Shown here: in pieces, positions 1 to 7,995 of the stretch
Layout of the letters: the number at the start of each line of letters is the position of its first letter
Position numbering within the stretch: the first letter of the stretch is position 1
Assembly (NCBI GenBank): GCA_951812805.1
Contig: CATOSZ010000005.1
Coordinates: forward strand, 124,001-188,000
DNA length: 64,000 bases
Direction of reading: 5' to 3'
From: an uncultured Alphaproteobacteria bacterium
GTDB lineage: Bacteria > Pseudomonadota > Alphaproteobacteria > GCA-2731375
The notes under the pieces: generated by a model
What the model was told of the DNA's origin: nothing
Database searches by the model: none
What the model saw: only the letters and a program-made list of their open reading frames with translations
Program-made: the position numbers and the translations under genes

Positions 1-1256
1 AGCGCGATGATGTCGCCCGTCGTGCGGATCAGCAGGCCATTTTCGTAACAGTCGGTGAAACAGTCGACCGCCCGCGCCGTCGGCTTGCCCTCGCGCGGTT
101 CCAGCTCGATGCCGCCGATGATGCCGAGGTTGCGGATGTCGATCACATGCGGCGCATCCTTCAAGGAATGCATGCCGTCTTCCCAGTAGTCGGCGAGTTC
201 GGCGCCGCGCTCCAGCAACCCCTCGTCCCGGTAAACGTCGAGCGTGGCGATCCCGGCGGCGGCGGCGAGCGGATGGCCGGAATAGGTATAGCCGTGGAAC
301 AGCTCGATCCCATCGGAGGTGGCGTCGACGAAGGTTTGGTAGATCTCGTTGCGGCAGACCACGGCACCCATCGGTACCGCCGCGTTGGTCAGGCCCTTGG
401 CGAGCGTCATGATGTCCGGCTTGACGTCGAAATACTCCGAGGCAAAGGGCGAGCCGAGGCGACCGAACCCGGTAATGACCTCGTCGAAGATCAGCAGGAT
501 GCCGTGCTTGTCGCAAATCTCGCGCAAGCGTTTGAGGTATCCGACCGGCGGGATCAGCACGCCGGTGGAGCCGGCGACCGGCTCGACGATCACGGCCGCG
601 ATGGTCGAGGCATCGTGCAGTGCTACCAGCCGCTCCAATTCGTCCGCCAGATGCGCACCCCATTCCGGCTGGCCGCGAGTGTGGGCGTTGTGCGCCAGGT
701 CGTGGGTGTGCGGCAGATGGTCGACGCCGTTCAGCAGGGGGCCGAAGAACTTGCGGTTGGAGACGATGCCGCCGACCGAGATGCCGCCGAAGCCAACCCC
801 GTGATAGCCCCGCTCGCGCCCGACCAGCCGGGTCCGCGTCCCCTCGCCCCGCACGCGCTGGTAGGCAAGCGCGATCTTCAGCGCGGTATCGACGGACTCG
901 GAACCGGAATTGGTGAAGAACACCCGGTCCATGCCCTCGGGCGTGATCTCGGCGATGCGCGAGGCGAACTCGAAGGCAAGCGGATTGCCCATTTGGAAAT
1001 TGGGTGCGTAATCCATGGTGTCCGCCTGCGCCTTGATCGCCGAGGCGATCTCCTCGCGGCCATGACCGGCGTTGCAACACCACAGGCCCGCCGTGCCGTC
1101 GAGGATGTCGCGCCCGTCGTGGCTGCGGTAGTGCATGTCCTTGGCACCGACCAACATGCGCGGCGCCGACTTGAACTGCCGGTTCGCCGTGAACGGCATC
1201 CAAAAGGCTTCGAGATCGTTCGGCTGCGCAACCTCGGTGGTGATGGGACGGTTCAT
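1..1256 (-). CDS. Class III (omega) aminotransferase, C-terminus cut by window edge
   Basis: PLP-dependent fold-type I transaminase, probably an omega-amino-acid:pyruvate aminotransferase of the beta-alanine or taurine type. The reverse-strand translation starts MNRPITTEVAQPNDLEAFWM and is open for 418 codons to the window edge, so about 25-30 C-terminal residues are missing. Visible family features are the GTAGLWCCNAGHGR segment, FFTNSGSESVDTALK (phosphate cup), ERGYHGVGFGG, the Asp of LLIFDEVITGFGR that contacts the PLP ring, and the catalytic Lys in TLAKGLTNA. It is divergent from the amidase, with about 110 bp between the starts. The amine substrate cannot be deduced. Gamma-aminobutyrate or pyrimidine-catabolite transaminase roles are alternatives. 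Confidence 0.9.
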   Translation of the reverse strand, partial: MNRPITTEVAQPNDLEAFWMPFTANRQFKSAPRMLVGAKDMHYRSHDGRDILDGTAGLWCCNAGHGREEIASAIKAQADTMDYAPNFQMGNPLAFEFASRIAEITPEGMDRVFFTNSGSESVDTALKIALAYQRVRGEGTRTRLVGRERGYHGVGFGGISVGGIVSNRKFFGPLLNGVDHLPHTHDLAHNAHTRGQPEWGAHLADELERLVALHDASTIAAVIVEPVAGSTGVLIPPVGYLKRLREICDKHGILLIFDEVITGFGRLGSPFASEYFDVKPDIMTLAKGLTNAAVPMGAVVCRNEIYQTFVDATSDGIELFHGYTYSGHPLAAAAGIATLDVYRDEGLLERGAELADYWEDGMHSLKDAPHVIDIRNLGIIGGIELEPREGKPTARAVDCFTDCYENGLLIRTTGDIIA

Positions 1257-1369
1257 CTCTATGCTCTCCCGGGCGCCTGAAAAGGGAAGGTGGCGGAGCG
1301 ATCTTCGTCCCGCCCCTTGTGCCGGCACTCTATCAGCCCCGAAAATGCGGCAAAAGCGAAACCGGAGAC

Positions 1370-2803
1370 ATGGCAATGGACGATTACGAGGACCATGACG
1401 CCCTGGGCCTGGCCGATCTCGTCGCCAGGGGCGAGGCCAGTGCCGAGGAGGTACTGGAGGCCGCCATCCGGCGGGTCGAGGCGCGCGACGGCGCGGTGAA
1501 CGCGGTGACGACGCGGATGTACGAGCAGGCCCGGCGCGATATCCAGGCGGGCCTGCCGCAAGGCCCCTTCACCGGCGTCCCCTATCTGCTGAAGGACCTG
1601 AGCGCGTCCATCGCCGGCGAGCCGACGACGCGCGGCTCCCGCTTCTTCGCCGACGTCGTCGGCACGGAGGACAGCGAGATGGTGCGCCGGCTGAAGGCGG
1701 CGGGCCTGGTCGTCTTCGGGCGAACCAATACCTGCGAACTCGGCCTCAGCCTCACCTGCGAACCGCAATTGACCGGGCCGTCCCGCAATCCCTGGAATAC
1801 GGCCCACATTTCCGGCGGCTCGAGCGGCGGGGCGGCGGCGGCCGTCGCCGCGCGCATGGCACCGATGGCGCATGCCTCGGACGGGTTCGGCTCGATCCGG
1901 GCACCGGCCGCCTGCTGCGGCCTGGTCGGCTTGAAGCCGACACGGGGTCGCAACACCATGGCGCCGTTCCTCGGCGAAGGATTGGGCGGGCTGTCGTGCG
2001 AGCATGCGGTGACCCTCAGCGTCCGGGACACGGCCGCCCTGCTCGACGCCACCGCCGGTGCGGGCGCCGGCGATCCCTATGCCGCCCCGGGCCCGAGCGG
2101 CAGCTTCCTCTCGGCCGTCGAAGCCGACCCGGGCGAACTGCGCATCGCCGTCACGAAGCGGACACCGAACGGCGCACCGGTCGCGCCGGAATGCCTCGCC
2201 CTGCTGGAAGAAACGGCCAGCCTCGCCCAGGACCTCGGCCATATCGTCGAGGAGGTGGATCCGGACATCGCCGGTGAAACCGTGGTGCCGACGTTCCTGT
2301 CGCTGATGGCGGCCAACACGGTGGTCAACCTGGCCAGCCATCCGACCAAGGGCCGCCCCGCGCGGGAGGACGAGGTCGAGCGCATTACCTGGCTTTCCGC
2401 CGAAATGGGCCGGCGCATGTCGGCCGAGGACTATGTCAGGGCGACCCAGGCCGCCCATCGCCTGGGCCGCCAGATGGGCGCGTTTCACCAGGATTGGGAT
2501 ATTCTGTTGACCCCCGGTCTCGCCCGCACGGCGGTACCGCTCGGCTGGCTCGACATGATGATGGAGGATGTCGACGAGTATTGGCGGCGCGTGTTCGAGT
2601 TCTCGCCCTTCACGGTCTGGTTCAACCTGACGGGGCAGCCGGCGATGATGCTGCCGCTCGCCAACGCCGACGACGGCTTGCCGCTCGCGGTCCAGCTGGT
2701 CGGCCGGTTCGGCGAAGAACGCACGATCCTCTCGCTCGCCGCGGAACTGGAGGCGGCCCGCCCCTGGATCGACCGCCGACCGGACCTGGTGGAAGGCACA
2801 TAG
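1370..2803 (+). CDS. Amidase signature family hydrolase
   Basis: Ser-cisSer-Lys hydrolase of the amidase signature family, about 477 residues. The catalytic Lys is residue 75 in PYLLKDL. The Gly/Ser loop ISGGSSGGAAAAVAARM lies at 148-163, and the nucleophile should be Ser175 in DGFGSIRAPAACCGLVGLKP. A Phe stands where most relatives have the first Gly of D-x-G-G-S-I-R. An in-frame ATG lies 51 bases upstream, but the start at 1370 has a purine-rich GGAGA just before it and begins MAMDDYEDHDALGL, matching the usual N-terminus. It could hydrolyse aryl or alkyl amides; no allophanate or Glu-tRNA amidotransferase partners are nearby, so gatA is unlikely. It is divergent from the aminotransferase. 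Confidence 0.9.
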   Translation: MAMDDYEDHDALGLADLVARGEASAEEVLEAAIRRVEARDGAVNAVTTRMYEQARRDIQAGLPQGPFTGVPYLLKDLSASIAGEPTTRGSRFFADVVGTEDSEMVRRLKAAGLVVFGRTNTCELGLSLTCEPQLTGPSRNPWNTAHISGGSSGGAAAAVAARMAPMAHASDGFGSIRAPAACCGLVGLKPTRGRNTMAPFLGEGLGGLSCEHAVTLSVRDTAALLDATAGAGAGDPYAAPGPSGSFLSAVEADPGELRIAVTKRTPNGAPVAPECLALLEETASLAQDLGHIVEEVDPDIAGETVVPTFLSLMAANTVVNLASHPTKGRPAREDEVERITWLSAEMGRRMSAEDYVRATQAAHRLGRQMGAFHQDWDILLTPGLARTAVPLGWLDMMMEDVDEYWRRVFEFSPFTVWFNLTGQPAMMLPLANADDGLPLAVQLVGRFGEERTILSLAAELEAARPWIDRRPDLVEGT

Positions 2804-2856
2804 TCTGTGAGAGCCGCCCTAGAATCGTGATAAAAGGCCTGTGTCGTGAAACGAGC

Positions 2857-4029
2857 ATGAGGATTCGAGGCGCCATGAAGGATTCCATGGGCAAGTCGGG
2901 TGGAACACCATCACCGACGCGCCGGGCCGTCGTCGGCGGGGCGGTCGCGGCATTCGCGGCGCCGGCACTGATCTCGCGGCGCGGCCTTGCCGCCGAGCCT
3001 CTGAAAGTCGCCGTCTGGGAGGACTATCTGAACGAGGAGATGATCAAGGCATTTCGGGATGCGACCGGGATCGAAATTTCCCTCGTGACCCATTCCGAGG
3101 ATCTGGAAACATTGACGACGTTCGGTGCGGCAGACGGCACGGGCCCCGATATCGCCTTCGTCACCAACAGCAATATCGGGAACTGGATTTCCGCGTCGAA
3201 GGGATCGGCCTCCCCACTCCTCGCCCCTATCGACGAGTTGCGCATCGATCGAAGCGCGATCATCCCGGCTCTCTGGACAGCCTCGGGAACGAAAGCCTTC
3301 CGTGTCTACGGCCAACGCGCGGCGATCCCGTTCGGCTGGGGCACGTATTCCCTCGTCTACGATTCGAACCAGCGCGACTACGATTACGGAAAGGCCGATT
3401 GGAAGCACCTCTGGGCACCCGAGAACCAGGGACGAGTAGCAATCGAGCCCGCCTCGACGCTGACTGCGATCGCGCTCATGCAAGAGGGTCGGGACATATT
3501 GACCCGGGCGCACGAGGATCGGGTGCTGGCGCGCAACATGTTCGAACGCGTCGTCAACTTCGCGCTCGCCCACCGGCCATGGGTCCAGGTGGCCTGGCAA
3601 GAAACCGATGAGCTCGTCGACGCGTTTGTGAACAAACGCTGCGTCGTCGGGATAGCCGACGAGCGAAGCGCCGCGGATTTGCTCGGCGAGGCGCCTGGGA
3701 GATTCAGGTTCGTGTCGCCCAGAAGCGGGGCGCTCGGGTGGTTCGACTCGATGCTGGTGTCCGCAACATCGTCGCGCAGTTCCGAGATTTACGCCTTCAT
3801 CAATTTCTGCGTTTCCGCGAAAGCCGGCGCCATGTATACGCTGTCGACCAGATTTCACAGTGCAGCCAAGGGTGCGGGCCGCTATCTCGGCACAGCCTAT
3901 CGGGAACGCCGTGAACAGGCCTTCGGCCCGAACGACGAAGCGCTGGGGAACATCTGGTGGCAGGCGCCGGAAGCGGACTGGTATCGCGCGATGCGGGACG
4001 AATACGTCGCGCGATGGGGCTTCGGCTGA
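2857..4029 (+). CDS. Tat-exported extracellular solute-binding protein (PotD/PotF-like)
   Basis: About 390 residues. The N-terminus carries a twin-arginine signal (SPTRRAVVGGAVAAFAAPAL, then an Ala-rich cleavage region ending RRGLAAEP). The mature part begins LKVAVWEDYLNEEMIKAFRD, the first beta strand and helix typical of spermidine/putrescine-type ABC binding proteins, followed by GPDIAFVTNSNIGNWI. No permease or ATPase gene is adjacent, so it is an orphan binding protein or works with components elsewhere. The upstream reading frame is open far into the amidase gene in another frame, so the start was placed at the ATG before the Tat signal; ATG 2875 is an alternative. It converges on the downstream carboxymuconolactone-decarboxylase gene with a 9-bp gap. 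Confidence 0.8.
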   Translation: MRIRGAMKDSMGKSGGTPSPTRRAVVGGAVAAFAAPALISRRGLAAEPLKVAVWEDYLNEEMIKAFRDATGIEISLVTHSEDLETLTTFGAADGTGPDIAFVTNSNIGNWISASKGSASPLLAPIDELRIDRSAIIPALWTASGTKAFRVYGQRAAIPFGWGTYSLVYDSNQRDYDYGKADWKHLWAPENQGRVAIEPASTLTAIALMQEGRDILTRAHEDRVLARNMFERVVNFALAHRPWVQVAWQETDELVDAFVNKRCVVGIADERSAADLLGEAPGRFRFVSPRSGALGWFDSMLVSATSSRSSEIYAFINFCVSAKAGAMYTLSTRFHSAAKGAGRYLGTAYRERREQAFGPNDEALGNIWWQAPEADWYRAMRDEYVARWGFG

Positions 4030-4042
4030 GGTCCGGCCTCAG
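4026..4042. terminator. Small symmetric hairpin spanning two convergent stop codons
   Basis: CTGAGG TCCGG CCTCAG forms a perfect 6-bp stem with a 5-nt loop. It contains the TGA of the binding-protein gene on one strand and the TGA of the convergent gene on the other. There is no T-run, so a Rho-independent role is doubtful; it may only block 3' exonucleases. Confidence 0.3.
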
Positions 4043-4587
4043 AAACCCTCCAACCCCTCGTCGAGCTGCACGCCGATCGAATTCAACGCCATCGCCAGGG
4101 CGGTGTAGTTGCCGACGGTGAAGATGATGTCCATCAGCTGACGCTCCGAGTAATGCGCGGCGAGGGCCGCCCAGGCGGCATTCGACAGCATCCGGTCCGC
4201 CATCAACTCGTCGGCCGCGTCCAGCAGGGCGCTTTCCTCCGCACTCCAGCCCCCGGCGCCCGATCCCTGTTTGACGCGGGCGATCTCTTCCTCGGTGAAA
4301 CCGGCGTCGCGTGCGATGACCACATGCTGGGCCCATTCATAGACGGCTTCGGCATTCCAGGCGGTGCGCAGGATCAGTAGCTCACGCTCCCGCAAGGTGA
4401 TCGTCGATTTGAAGAAGATGTGATTGGTGAACGGCAGCCAGCGCCGCAGCAGCTTCTCATGGCGAACCAGGGTGCGCATGATGTTGATGGGCCCGACGCC
4501 CTTCTCCATCCGCTCCATCAGCTCGCGCTGTTCCTCGTTCCACTCGGCCGCTTCGCTCGGCCGGATTCGGGGCTCGCTCAGGCGCAT
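4039..4587 (-). CDS. Carboxymuconolactone decarboxylase (AhpD-like) family protein
   Basis: 182 residues. The core segment TLRERELLILRTAWNAEAVYEWAQHVVIARDAGFTEEEI is the CMD/AhpD helical repeat with the conserved E...H positions; the quoted stretch is shown only through its key residues Glu (AEAVYEWAQH) and His. The CxxC pair used by AhpD-type thiol peroxidases is absent, so it groups with the non-redox members often found beside catabolic genes. The C-terminal ITERQLMD-like helix (YSERQLMDIIFTVGNY) is typical. The IS21 element sits only 33 bp upstream of the ATG, so the original promoter region has been moved away and expression may now depend on the element. Function beyond the family is unknown. 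Confidence 0.8.
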   Translation of the reverse strand: MRLSEPRIRPSEAAEWNEEQRELMERMEKGVGPINIMRTLVRHEKLLRRWLPFTNHIFFKSTITLRERELLILRTAWNAEAVYEWAQHVVIARDAGFTEEEIARVKQGSGAGGWSAEESALLDAADELMADRMLSNAAWAALAAHYSERQLMDIIFTVGNYTALAMALNSIGVQLDEGLEGF

Positions 4588-4613
4588 GGGTCGTCTCCTC
4601 CACTCGATCCGCG

Positions 4614-4620
4614 GTTCGCG
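4614..4620. repeat. Left copy of 7-bp target site duplication (GTTCGCG)
   Basis: GTTCGCG directly precedes the IS21 left tip (TGCGG...) and is repeated directly after the right tip at 7246-7252. This is within the 4-8 bp duplication expected for IS21 insertions. Confidence 0.85.
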
Positions 4621-4689
4621 TGCGGATTTCGGTAGTTCCGGACGGCGGTTTCAGTAAGTCCTGGCCACCGATTTCATAAAGTCCCGGCC
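4621..4689. repeat. IS21 left end with three transposase-site repeats
   Basis: Three copies of a motif of the form TTTCRGTAAGTCCYGGCC start at 4627, 4649 and 4672. The outermost is one base short (TTTCGGTAGTTCCGGAC). Spaced multiple terminal repeats are the known IstA-binding architecture of IS21 elements. Confidence 0.8.
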
Positions 4690-4725
4690 GGTTCCGGGAG
4701 TTTGGCTTCGGGTGCCTTGTTGCCG

Positions 4726-5502
4726 TCAGTCGGGATTGTTTTCCGTTGTGGTTGGCTGGGTCAAGTCGGTCGTCGATTTCTTCTTTCGCATGCTGTCGCC
4801 TTTCAAGCCGATGCGGTGGGCGTTGTGGATGACGCGGTCGAGGATGGCGTCGGCGATGGTGGCCTCGCCGATCAGGTCGTGCCAGGCGGTCACGGGGATC
4901 TGCGCGGTGATGAGGGTTGAGCGTCGGTGGTATCGTTCCTCGCAGATTTCCAGGAGATCGAGGCGCTGGCGGTCGGTCAGGCCATGGGTTCCCCAGTCGT
5001 CGAGGACGAGCAGCTGGACCCGGGCGAGGCGGTCGATCAGGCGGGGCAGCCGGCCGTCGAGGCGGGCCATGGCGAGGTCCTCGAAGAGCCTGGGCATGCG
5101 GACGTAGAGGACGGAATGATCGAGCCTGGCGGCCTGATGGGCGATGGCACAGGCGAGCCATGTCTTGCCGGTTCCGGTCTGGCCGGTGACGATGAGGTTC
5201 TCGTGTGCCTTGAGCCAGACGCCCTGGGCGAGAGAGAGGACGGCGCGGCGGTCGAGGCCTCGTTCGGCGGCGAAGTCGATGTCCTCGATGCAGGCCTCGG
5301 GGAAGCGTAGCCTGGCCTGTCTGAGGCGGTTGGCGAGGCGCTTGTCGGCGCGGGTGGCGGCCTCGCGGTCGAGCATGAGGGCGAGCCAGTCCTCGCGGTT
5401 CAATTCCGATGATTGGCCTCGCTCGGCCATGTCGCGGTAAGCCTCTGCCATGCCCTTGAAGCCGAGGGCCTGCATCTGGTCGAGGGTCGGGTGTGTCAGC
5501 AT
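4726..5502 (-). CDS. istB: IS21 transposition helper ATPase IstB
   Basis: 258-residue AAA+ helper that assists IstA in target selection and strand transfer. It starts [20 protein letters not shown], the usual IstB N-terminal domain, at an ATG preceded by AGGAGA. The Walker A is [13 protein letters not shown], the Walker B is [12 protein letters not shown], and the sensor-like segment [19 protein letters not shown] follows. The length matches the family (about 240-260). The frame is open upstream to about 6066, but that extension overlaps istA in a different frame and is not coding. It lies 17 bp downstream of istA and should be cotranscribed with it. Confidence 0.95.
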   Translation of the reverse strand: MLTHPTLDQMQALGFKGMAEAYRDMAERGQSSELNREDWLALMLDREAATRADKRLANRLRQARLRFPEACIEDIDFAAERGLDRRAVLSLAQGVWLKAHENLIVTGQTGTGKTWLACAIAHQAARLDHSVLYVRMPRLFEDLAMARLDGRLPRLIDRLARVQLLVLDDWGTHGLTDRQRLDLLEICEERYHRRSTLITAQIPVTAWHDLIGEATIADAILDRVIHNAHRIGLKGDSMRKKKSTTDLTQPTTTENNPD

Positions 5503-5519
5503 GAGGTGTCTTCTCCTGG

Positions 5520-7073
5520 TTATCGGTAGTAGCCGGGGCCGCGGATGTTGGTGTGTGGCGGCAGCGGCAGAAGCGGTTCGCGCTCGGGGCGTGTGCGATC
5601 GAGGCCGGGCTTGAGGATGGCGGCGAGCGATGAGTAGCTGGTCGTGTTGATGGTGAGCGCGCGTGCGCAGGCGGCCTCGACGCGTTCCGGTTCGTATCGG
5701 CGGGCGAGCGACAAGACGCCCATGGCGCTGCGATAGCCTTGCTCGGGATGGGGCCGATCGCGGATCATCCGCTCGACCAGGAGGGCGGCGTTGGGGCCGA
5801 TGCGGCTGGCCTGGTCGATCAGGCTTTGTGGCGTTCGCTCGGCATAGCGCTGGTGCGCCTTGGGCATGTGGGCCGGGATCGTGGCATGGCCGCCATGCGG
5901 TGAGCGGCGGAGATGGCTGGCGACGCGCTTGTGGTTGTGGAAGATCTCGACCGTGCGGTGAGTGAGCCGGACTTGGACCTTGCGGCCGATCAGGCCGTGC
6001 GGCACGGAGTAGAAGCTGCGCTCGACGTCGACGTGATAGTCGGAATGGACCTTGGCGGTCTTCCATTCGGCATATTCGAAGGGCGTCGTCGGCAGGGGTG
6101 CCAGGGCCTCGCGCTCGATGGCCTCGAACATCTGGCGCCGGCTCTTTCCAAGGTTGCGCATGGGCCGCTCGTTGAGCTCCTCGAGGAGGTCGCGGATCGC
6201 CCGGTTGAGCTGGTCGAGGGAGAAGAAGCGCGTATTGCGCAGTCTTGCCAGGATCCAGCGCTCGACGACCTGGACGGCGACTTCGACCTTGGCCTTGTCG
6301 CGCGGCTTGCGGACCCGGGTCGGCAGGACGGTGGTGTCGTAGTGCTCGGCGAGCGCGGCGAAGGTCGGGTTGAGGGTCGGCTCGAACCAGAGCGGCTTGG
6401 CGACGCCGGCCTTGAGGTTATCGCAGACGATGCTCTTGGGCACGCCGCCGAAGTAGGCGAGCGCCCGGCATTGTCCGGCGACCCAGTCGGGCAGGCGCTG
6501 GGTCAGGCTGGCGGTGGCGAAGGTGAGCGAGGAAGCGCCCAGCACGGCGACGAAGATCTGCGCGTCGTGCACCTCGCCGGTCTCGGGGTCGACGATGTCC
6601 ACCGTCTGGCCGGCATAATCGGTCTGCATGACCGCACCGGCCTCGTGGCGGTTGCGCCAGGTGGCGCCGGTGCGCCGCTTGAACGCCGTGAAGGCTTCGC
6701 AGAACCAGGTGTAGCCGTAGCCATCGGGATGTGAGGCGCGGTATTCCTGCCAGAGCAGGGTCAGCGTCACCCCCTTGCGCTTCAGCTCGGCCGCGACCGT
6801 CGGCCAGTGCGGCTCGCACCTGTCGCGCGGGGGCCGGCCCATGCGGCGGAACAGCGTCTCTTGCAGGACCGCGTCGTCCTCGTATTCCGCCGGCAGCGGC
6901 CAGGCGGTAAGGCCGACCTCGCGGGCCCGCAGCAAATAGGTCGACACTGTCGTCTTGGAGACCTTCAGCCGTTCCGCCACCTCTCGCGCCGAGAGGCCTT
7001 GGTCATGCGTCAGCCGCAGGATCGTTCGTGCATCTCTCACCGTCGTTCGTCTCGTCTGCTTCCGTCTGGGCAT
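5520..7073 (-). CDS. istA: IS21 transposase IstA
   Basis: 517-residue DDE transposase. The N-terminal helix-turn-helix reads [20 protein letters not shown]. The rve/DDE core has the first Asp in [14 protein letters not shown], the second in [14 protein letters not shown] and the Glu in [18 protein letters not shown]-terminal Mu-type beta-barrel region follows ([17 protein letters not shown]). The start at 7073 ([11 protein letters not shown]) is chosen over a TTG 15 bases upstream because GGGAGGGG lies directly before it. No frameshift or internal stop is seen. It is cotranscribed with istB. Confidence 0.95.
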   Translation of the reverse strand: MPRRKQTRRTTVRDARTILRLTHDQGLSAREVAERLKVSKTTVSTYLLRAREVGLTAWPLPAEYEDDAVLQETLFRRMGRPPRDRCEPHWPTVAAELKRKGVTLTLLWQEYRASHPDGYGYTWFCEAFTAFKRRTGATWRNRHEAGAVMQTDYAGQTVDIVDPETGEVHDAQIFVAVLGASSLTFATASLTQRLPDWVAGQCRALAYFGGVPKSIVCDNLKAGVAKPLWFEPTLNPTFAALAEHYDTTVLPTRVRKPRDKAKVEVAVQVVERWILARLRNTRFFSLDQLNRAIRDLLEELNERPMRNLGKSRRQMFEAIEREALAPLPTTPFEYAEWKTAKVHSDYHVDVERSFYSVPHGLIGRKVQVRLTHRTVEIFHNHKRVASHLRRSPHGGHATIPAHMPKAHQRYAERTPQSLIDQASRIGPNAALLVERMIRDRPHPEQGYRSAMGVLSLARRYEPERVEAACARALTINTTSYSSLAAILKPGLDRTRPEREPLLPLPPHTNIRGPGYYR

Positions 7074-7152
7074 GTCCCCTCCCGGCAAAAGCCAAGAGGT
7101 AGACGCCGAGACGGCGCACCCGAAAGCTGAACTCAGATCGCCCCGTGATGCT

Positions 7153-7245
7153 GTCCGGGACTTTCCGGAATCACTGGCCGCGACTTACTGAAATCTCTGG
7201 CCAGGACTTTCCGTAATCGGTGTCCGGGACTTTCCGAAACGCGCA
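7153..7245. repeat. IS21 right end with four 23-bp-spaced repeats
   Basis: Four copies of a GTCCGGGACTTTCCGAAA-like motif occur at 7153-7170, 7176-7193, 7199-7216 and 7222-7239, exactly 23 bp apart, and the outermost ends 6 bp from the tip. The same motif in inverse orientation marks the left end. This regular array matches the multiple transposase-binding sites of IS21. Confidence 0.85.
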
Positions 7246-7252
7246 GTTCGCG
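7246..7252. repeat. Right copy of 7-bp target site duplication (GTTCGCG)
   Basis: Identical to 4614-4620 and directly abutting the CA at the right tip of the IS21 element. Confidence 0.85.
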
Positions 7253-7290
7253 CGCCATCATCCCGCTTCCGCGCGCGAAATCAATTCCGC

Positions 7291-7318
7291 TTGGCGACGG
7301 CGAGCGCGGCGTGCTAGA
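7291..7318 (+). promoter_or_regulatory. Candidate sigma-70 promoter for leader peptide and GNAT gene
   Basis: TTGGCG (7291-7296) and GCTAGA (7313-7318) are separated by 16 bp, and the -10 is preceded by a TG. This would start transcription about 25 bp before the leader ORF ribosome binding site. The promoter lies entirely to the right of the IS21 insertion, so it is native. It was judged by eye only. Confidence 0.4.
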
Positions 7319-7349
7319 GCATCGGTGGTCAAGGGATCGGGAGAGGGCA

Positions 7350-7430
7350 ATGCCCCTATCGCGGCTGGAGCTTCGACGACGACGAATGACGCGCGCCCTG
7401 CGCGCCACGTCGCCGCTCGCCACCGCCTGA
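7350..7430 (+). CDS. Candidate 26-codon leader peptide rich in Arg codons
   Basis: A short ORF, MPLSRLELRRRRMTRALRAT then SPLATA, is preceded by GGGAGAGGG seven bases or so before the ATG. It contains four consecutive CGA codons (a slow arginine codon) and seven or eight Arg in its first 20 residues or so. It ends 61 bp before the GNAT start, and the gap holds two hairpin-forming repeats. Ribosome stalling over the Arg run could be coupled to folding of the downstream RNA, as in amino-acid or polyamine attenuators. It is too short for statistical support. The alternative is chance ORF content in GC-rich DNA, although promoter, ribosome site, ORF and hairpins all occur in the expected order. 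Confidence 0.4.
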   Translation: MPLSRLELRRRRMTRALRATSPLATA

Positions 7431-7470
7431 CCCTTCGAAGGGATCCGCGCCGGGGCGGGCGAACCGCCCC
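7431..7470 (+). promoter_or_regulatory. Two hairpins between leader ORF and GNAT gene
   Basis: CCCTTCGAAGGG (7431-7442) is a perfect palindrome directly after the leader stop codon. GGGGCGG GCGAA CCGCCCC (7452-7470) is a 7-bp GC stem with a five-base loop lying 21 bp before the GNAT start. There is no T-run, so translational rather than transcriptional control would be expected. Confidence 0.4.
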
Positions 7471-7491
7471 TGATCGCCGGAGATCCCACCC

Positions 7492-7995
7492 ATGTTGCTT
7501 CCCAGTCTTGAACGGTCTGCCGACGGGCCGGCCATTGATGCCTTGCTCGACCACTGCTTCGGCCCCGGCCACCGGGCAAAGACGGTCTACTGCCTGCGCG
7601 AGGACGCGGCGCCGGTGCCCGGCCTCTGCCTGACCCTGCGGGACCGCGGCGATCTCGTCGGCTCGATCCGCTATTGGCCCATCCTCGCGGGCGGCGCGCC
7701 GGGCCTACTGCTCGGTCCCGTCGTCGTCGCGCCGGAACACCAGGGCCGCGGCCTCGGTGCCCGCCTGATCCGCGAGAGCCTGGCGCGCGCCACCGCCGGT
7801 GCACATGGCTTTATCCTGCTGGTGGGGGATGCACTTTACTATCGGCGTTTTGGCTTCGAAGGCGTGGCGGATCGCTTCCAGATGCCGGGACCGGTCGATG
7901 CCGACCGGTTCCTGGGGCTGGAGTTGATGCCCGGCGCGATGCCTGCCGGTGGACAGGTCACCACGCGGAGGTGGCATCGAAGCCGCGCAGCCTAA
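7492..7995 (+). CDS. GNAT family N-acetyltransferase
   Basis: 167 residues. The acetyl-CoA-binding motif A is LGPVVVAPEHQGRGLGARLI (roughly residues 77-96; the Q-G-R-G-L-G loop binds the pyrophosphate), followed by the strand FILLVGDALYYRRFGFEGVA, a pattern of YhbS-type acetyltransferases. The acceptor substrate is not deducible. The gene has its own promoter, leader and hairpins, and its last codons overlap by 4 bp the convergent alcohol dehydrogenase. In some alphaproteobacteria GNAT genes of this sort accompany ornithine decarboxylase; none is present here, so a polyamine link is only a suggestion. Confidence 0.88.
   Translation: MLLPSLERSADGPAIDALLDHCFGPGHRAKTVYCLREDAAPVPGLCLTLRDRGDLVGSIRYWPILAGGAPGLLLGPVVVAPEHQGRGLGARLIRESLARATAGAHGFILLVGDALYYRRFGFEGVADRFQMPGPVDADRFLGLELMPGAMPAGGQVTTRRWHRSRAA

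Larger units (their letters stand above)
4621..7245 (-). mobile_element. Complete IS21-family insertion sequence, 2,625 bp
   Basis: The element carries istA and istB on the minus strand, begins with TG and ends with CA, and is flanked by a 7-bp direct repeat GTTCGCG. The two tips are imperfect inverted repeats (TGCGGATTTCGGTAGTTCCG on the left; TGCGCGTTTCGGAAAGTCCC on the reverse strand of the right end). Both genes look intact, so the copy could be active. It landed between the carboxymuconolactone-decarboxylase-like gene and the promoter of the GNAT gene, which would have been divergent neighbours before insertion. Confidence 0.92.
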
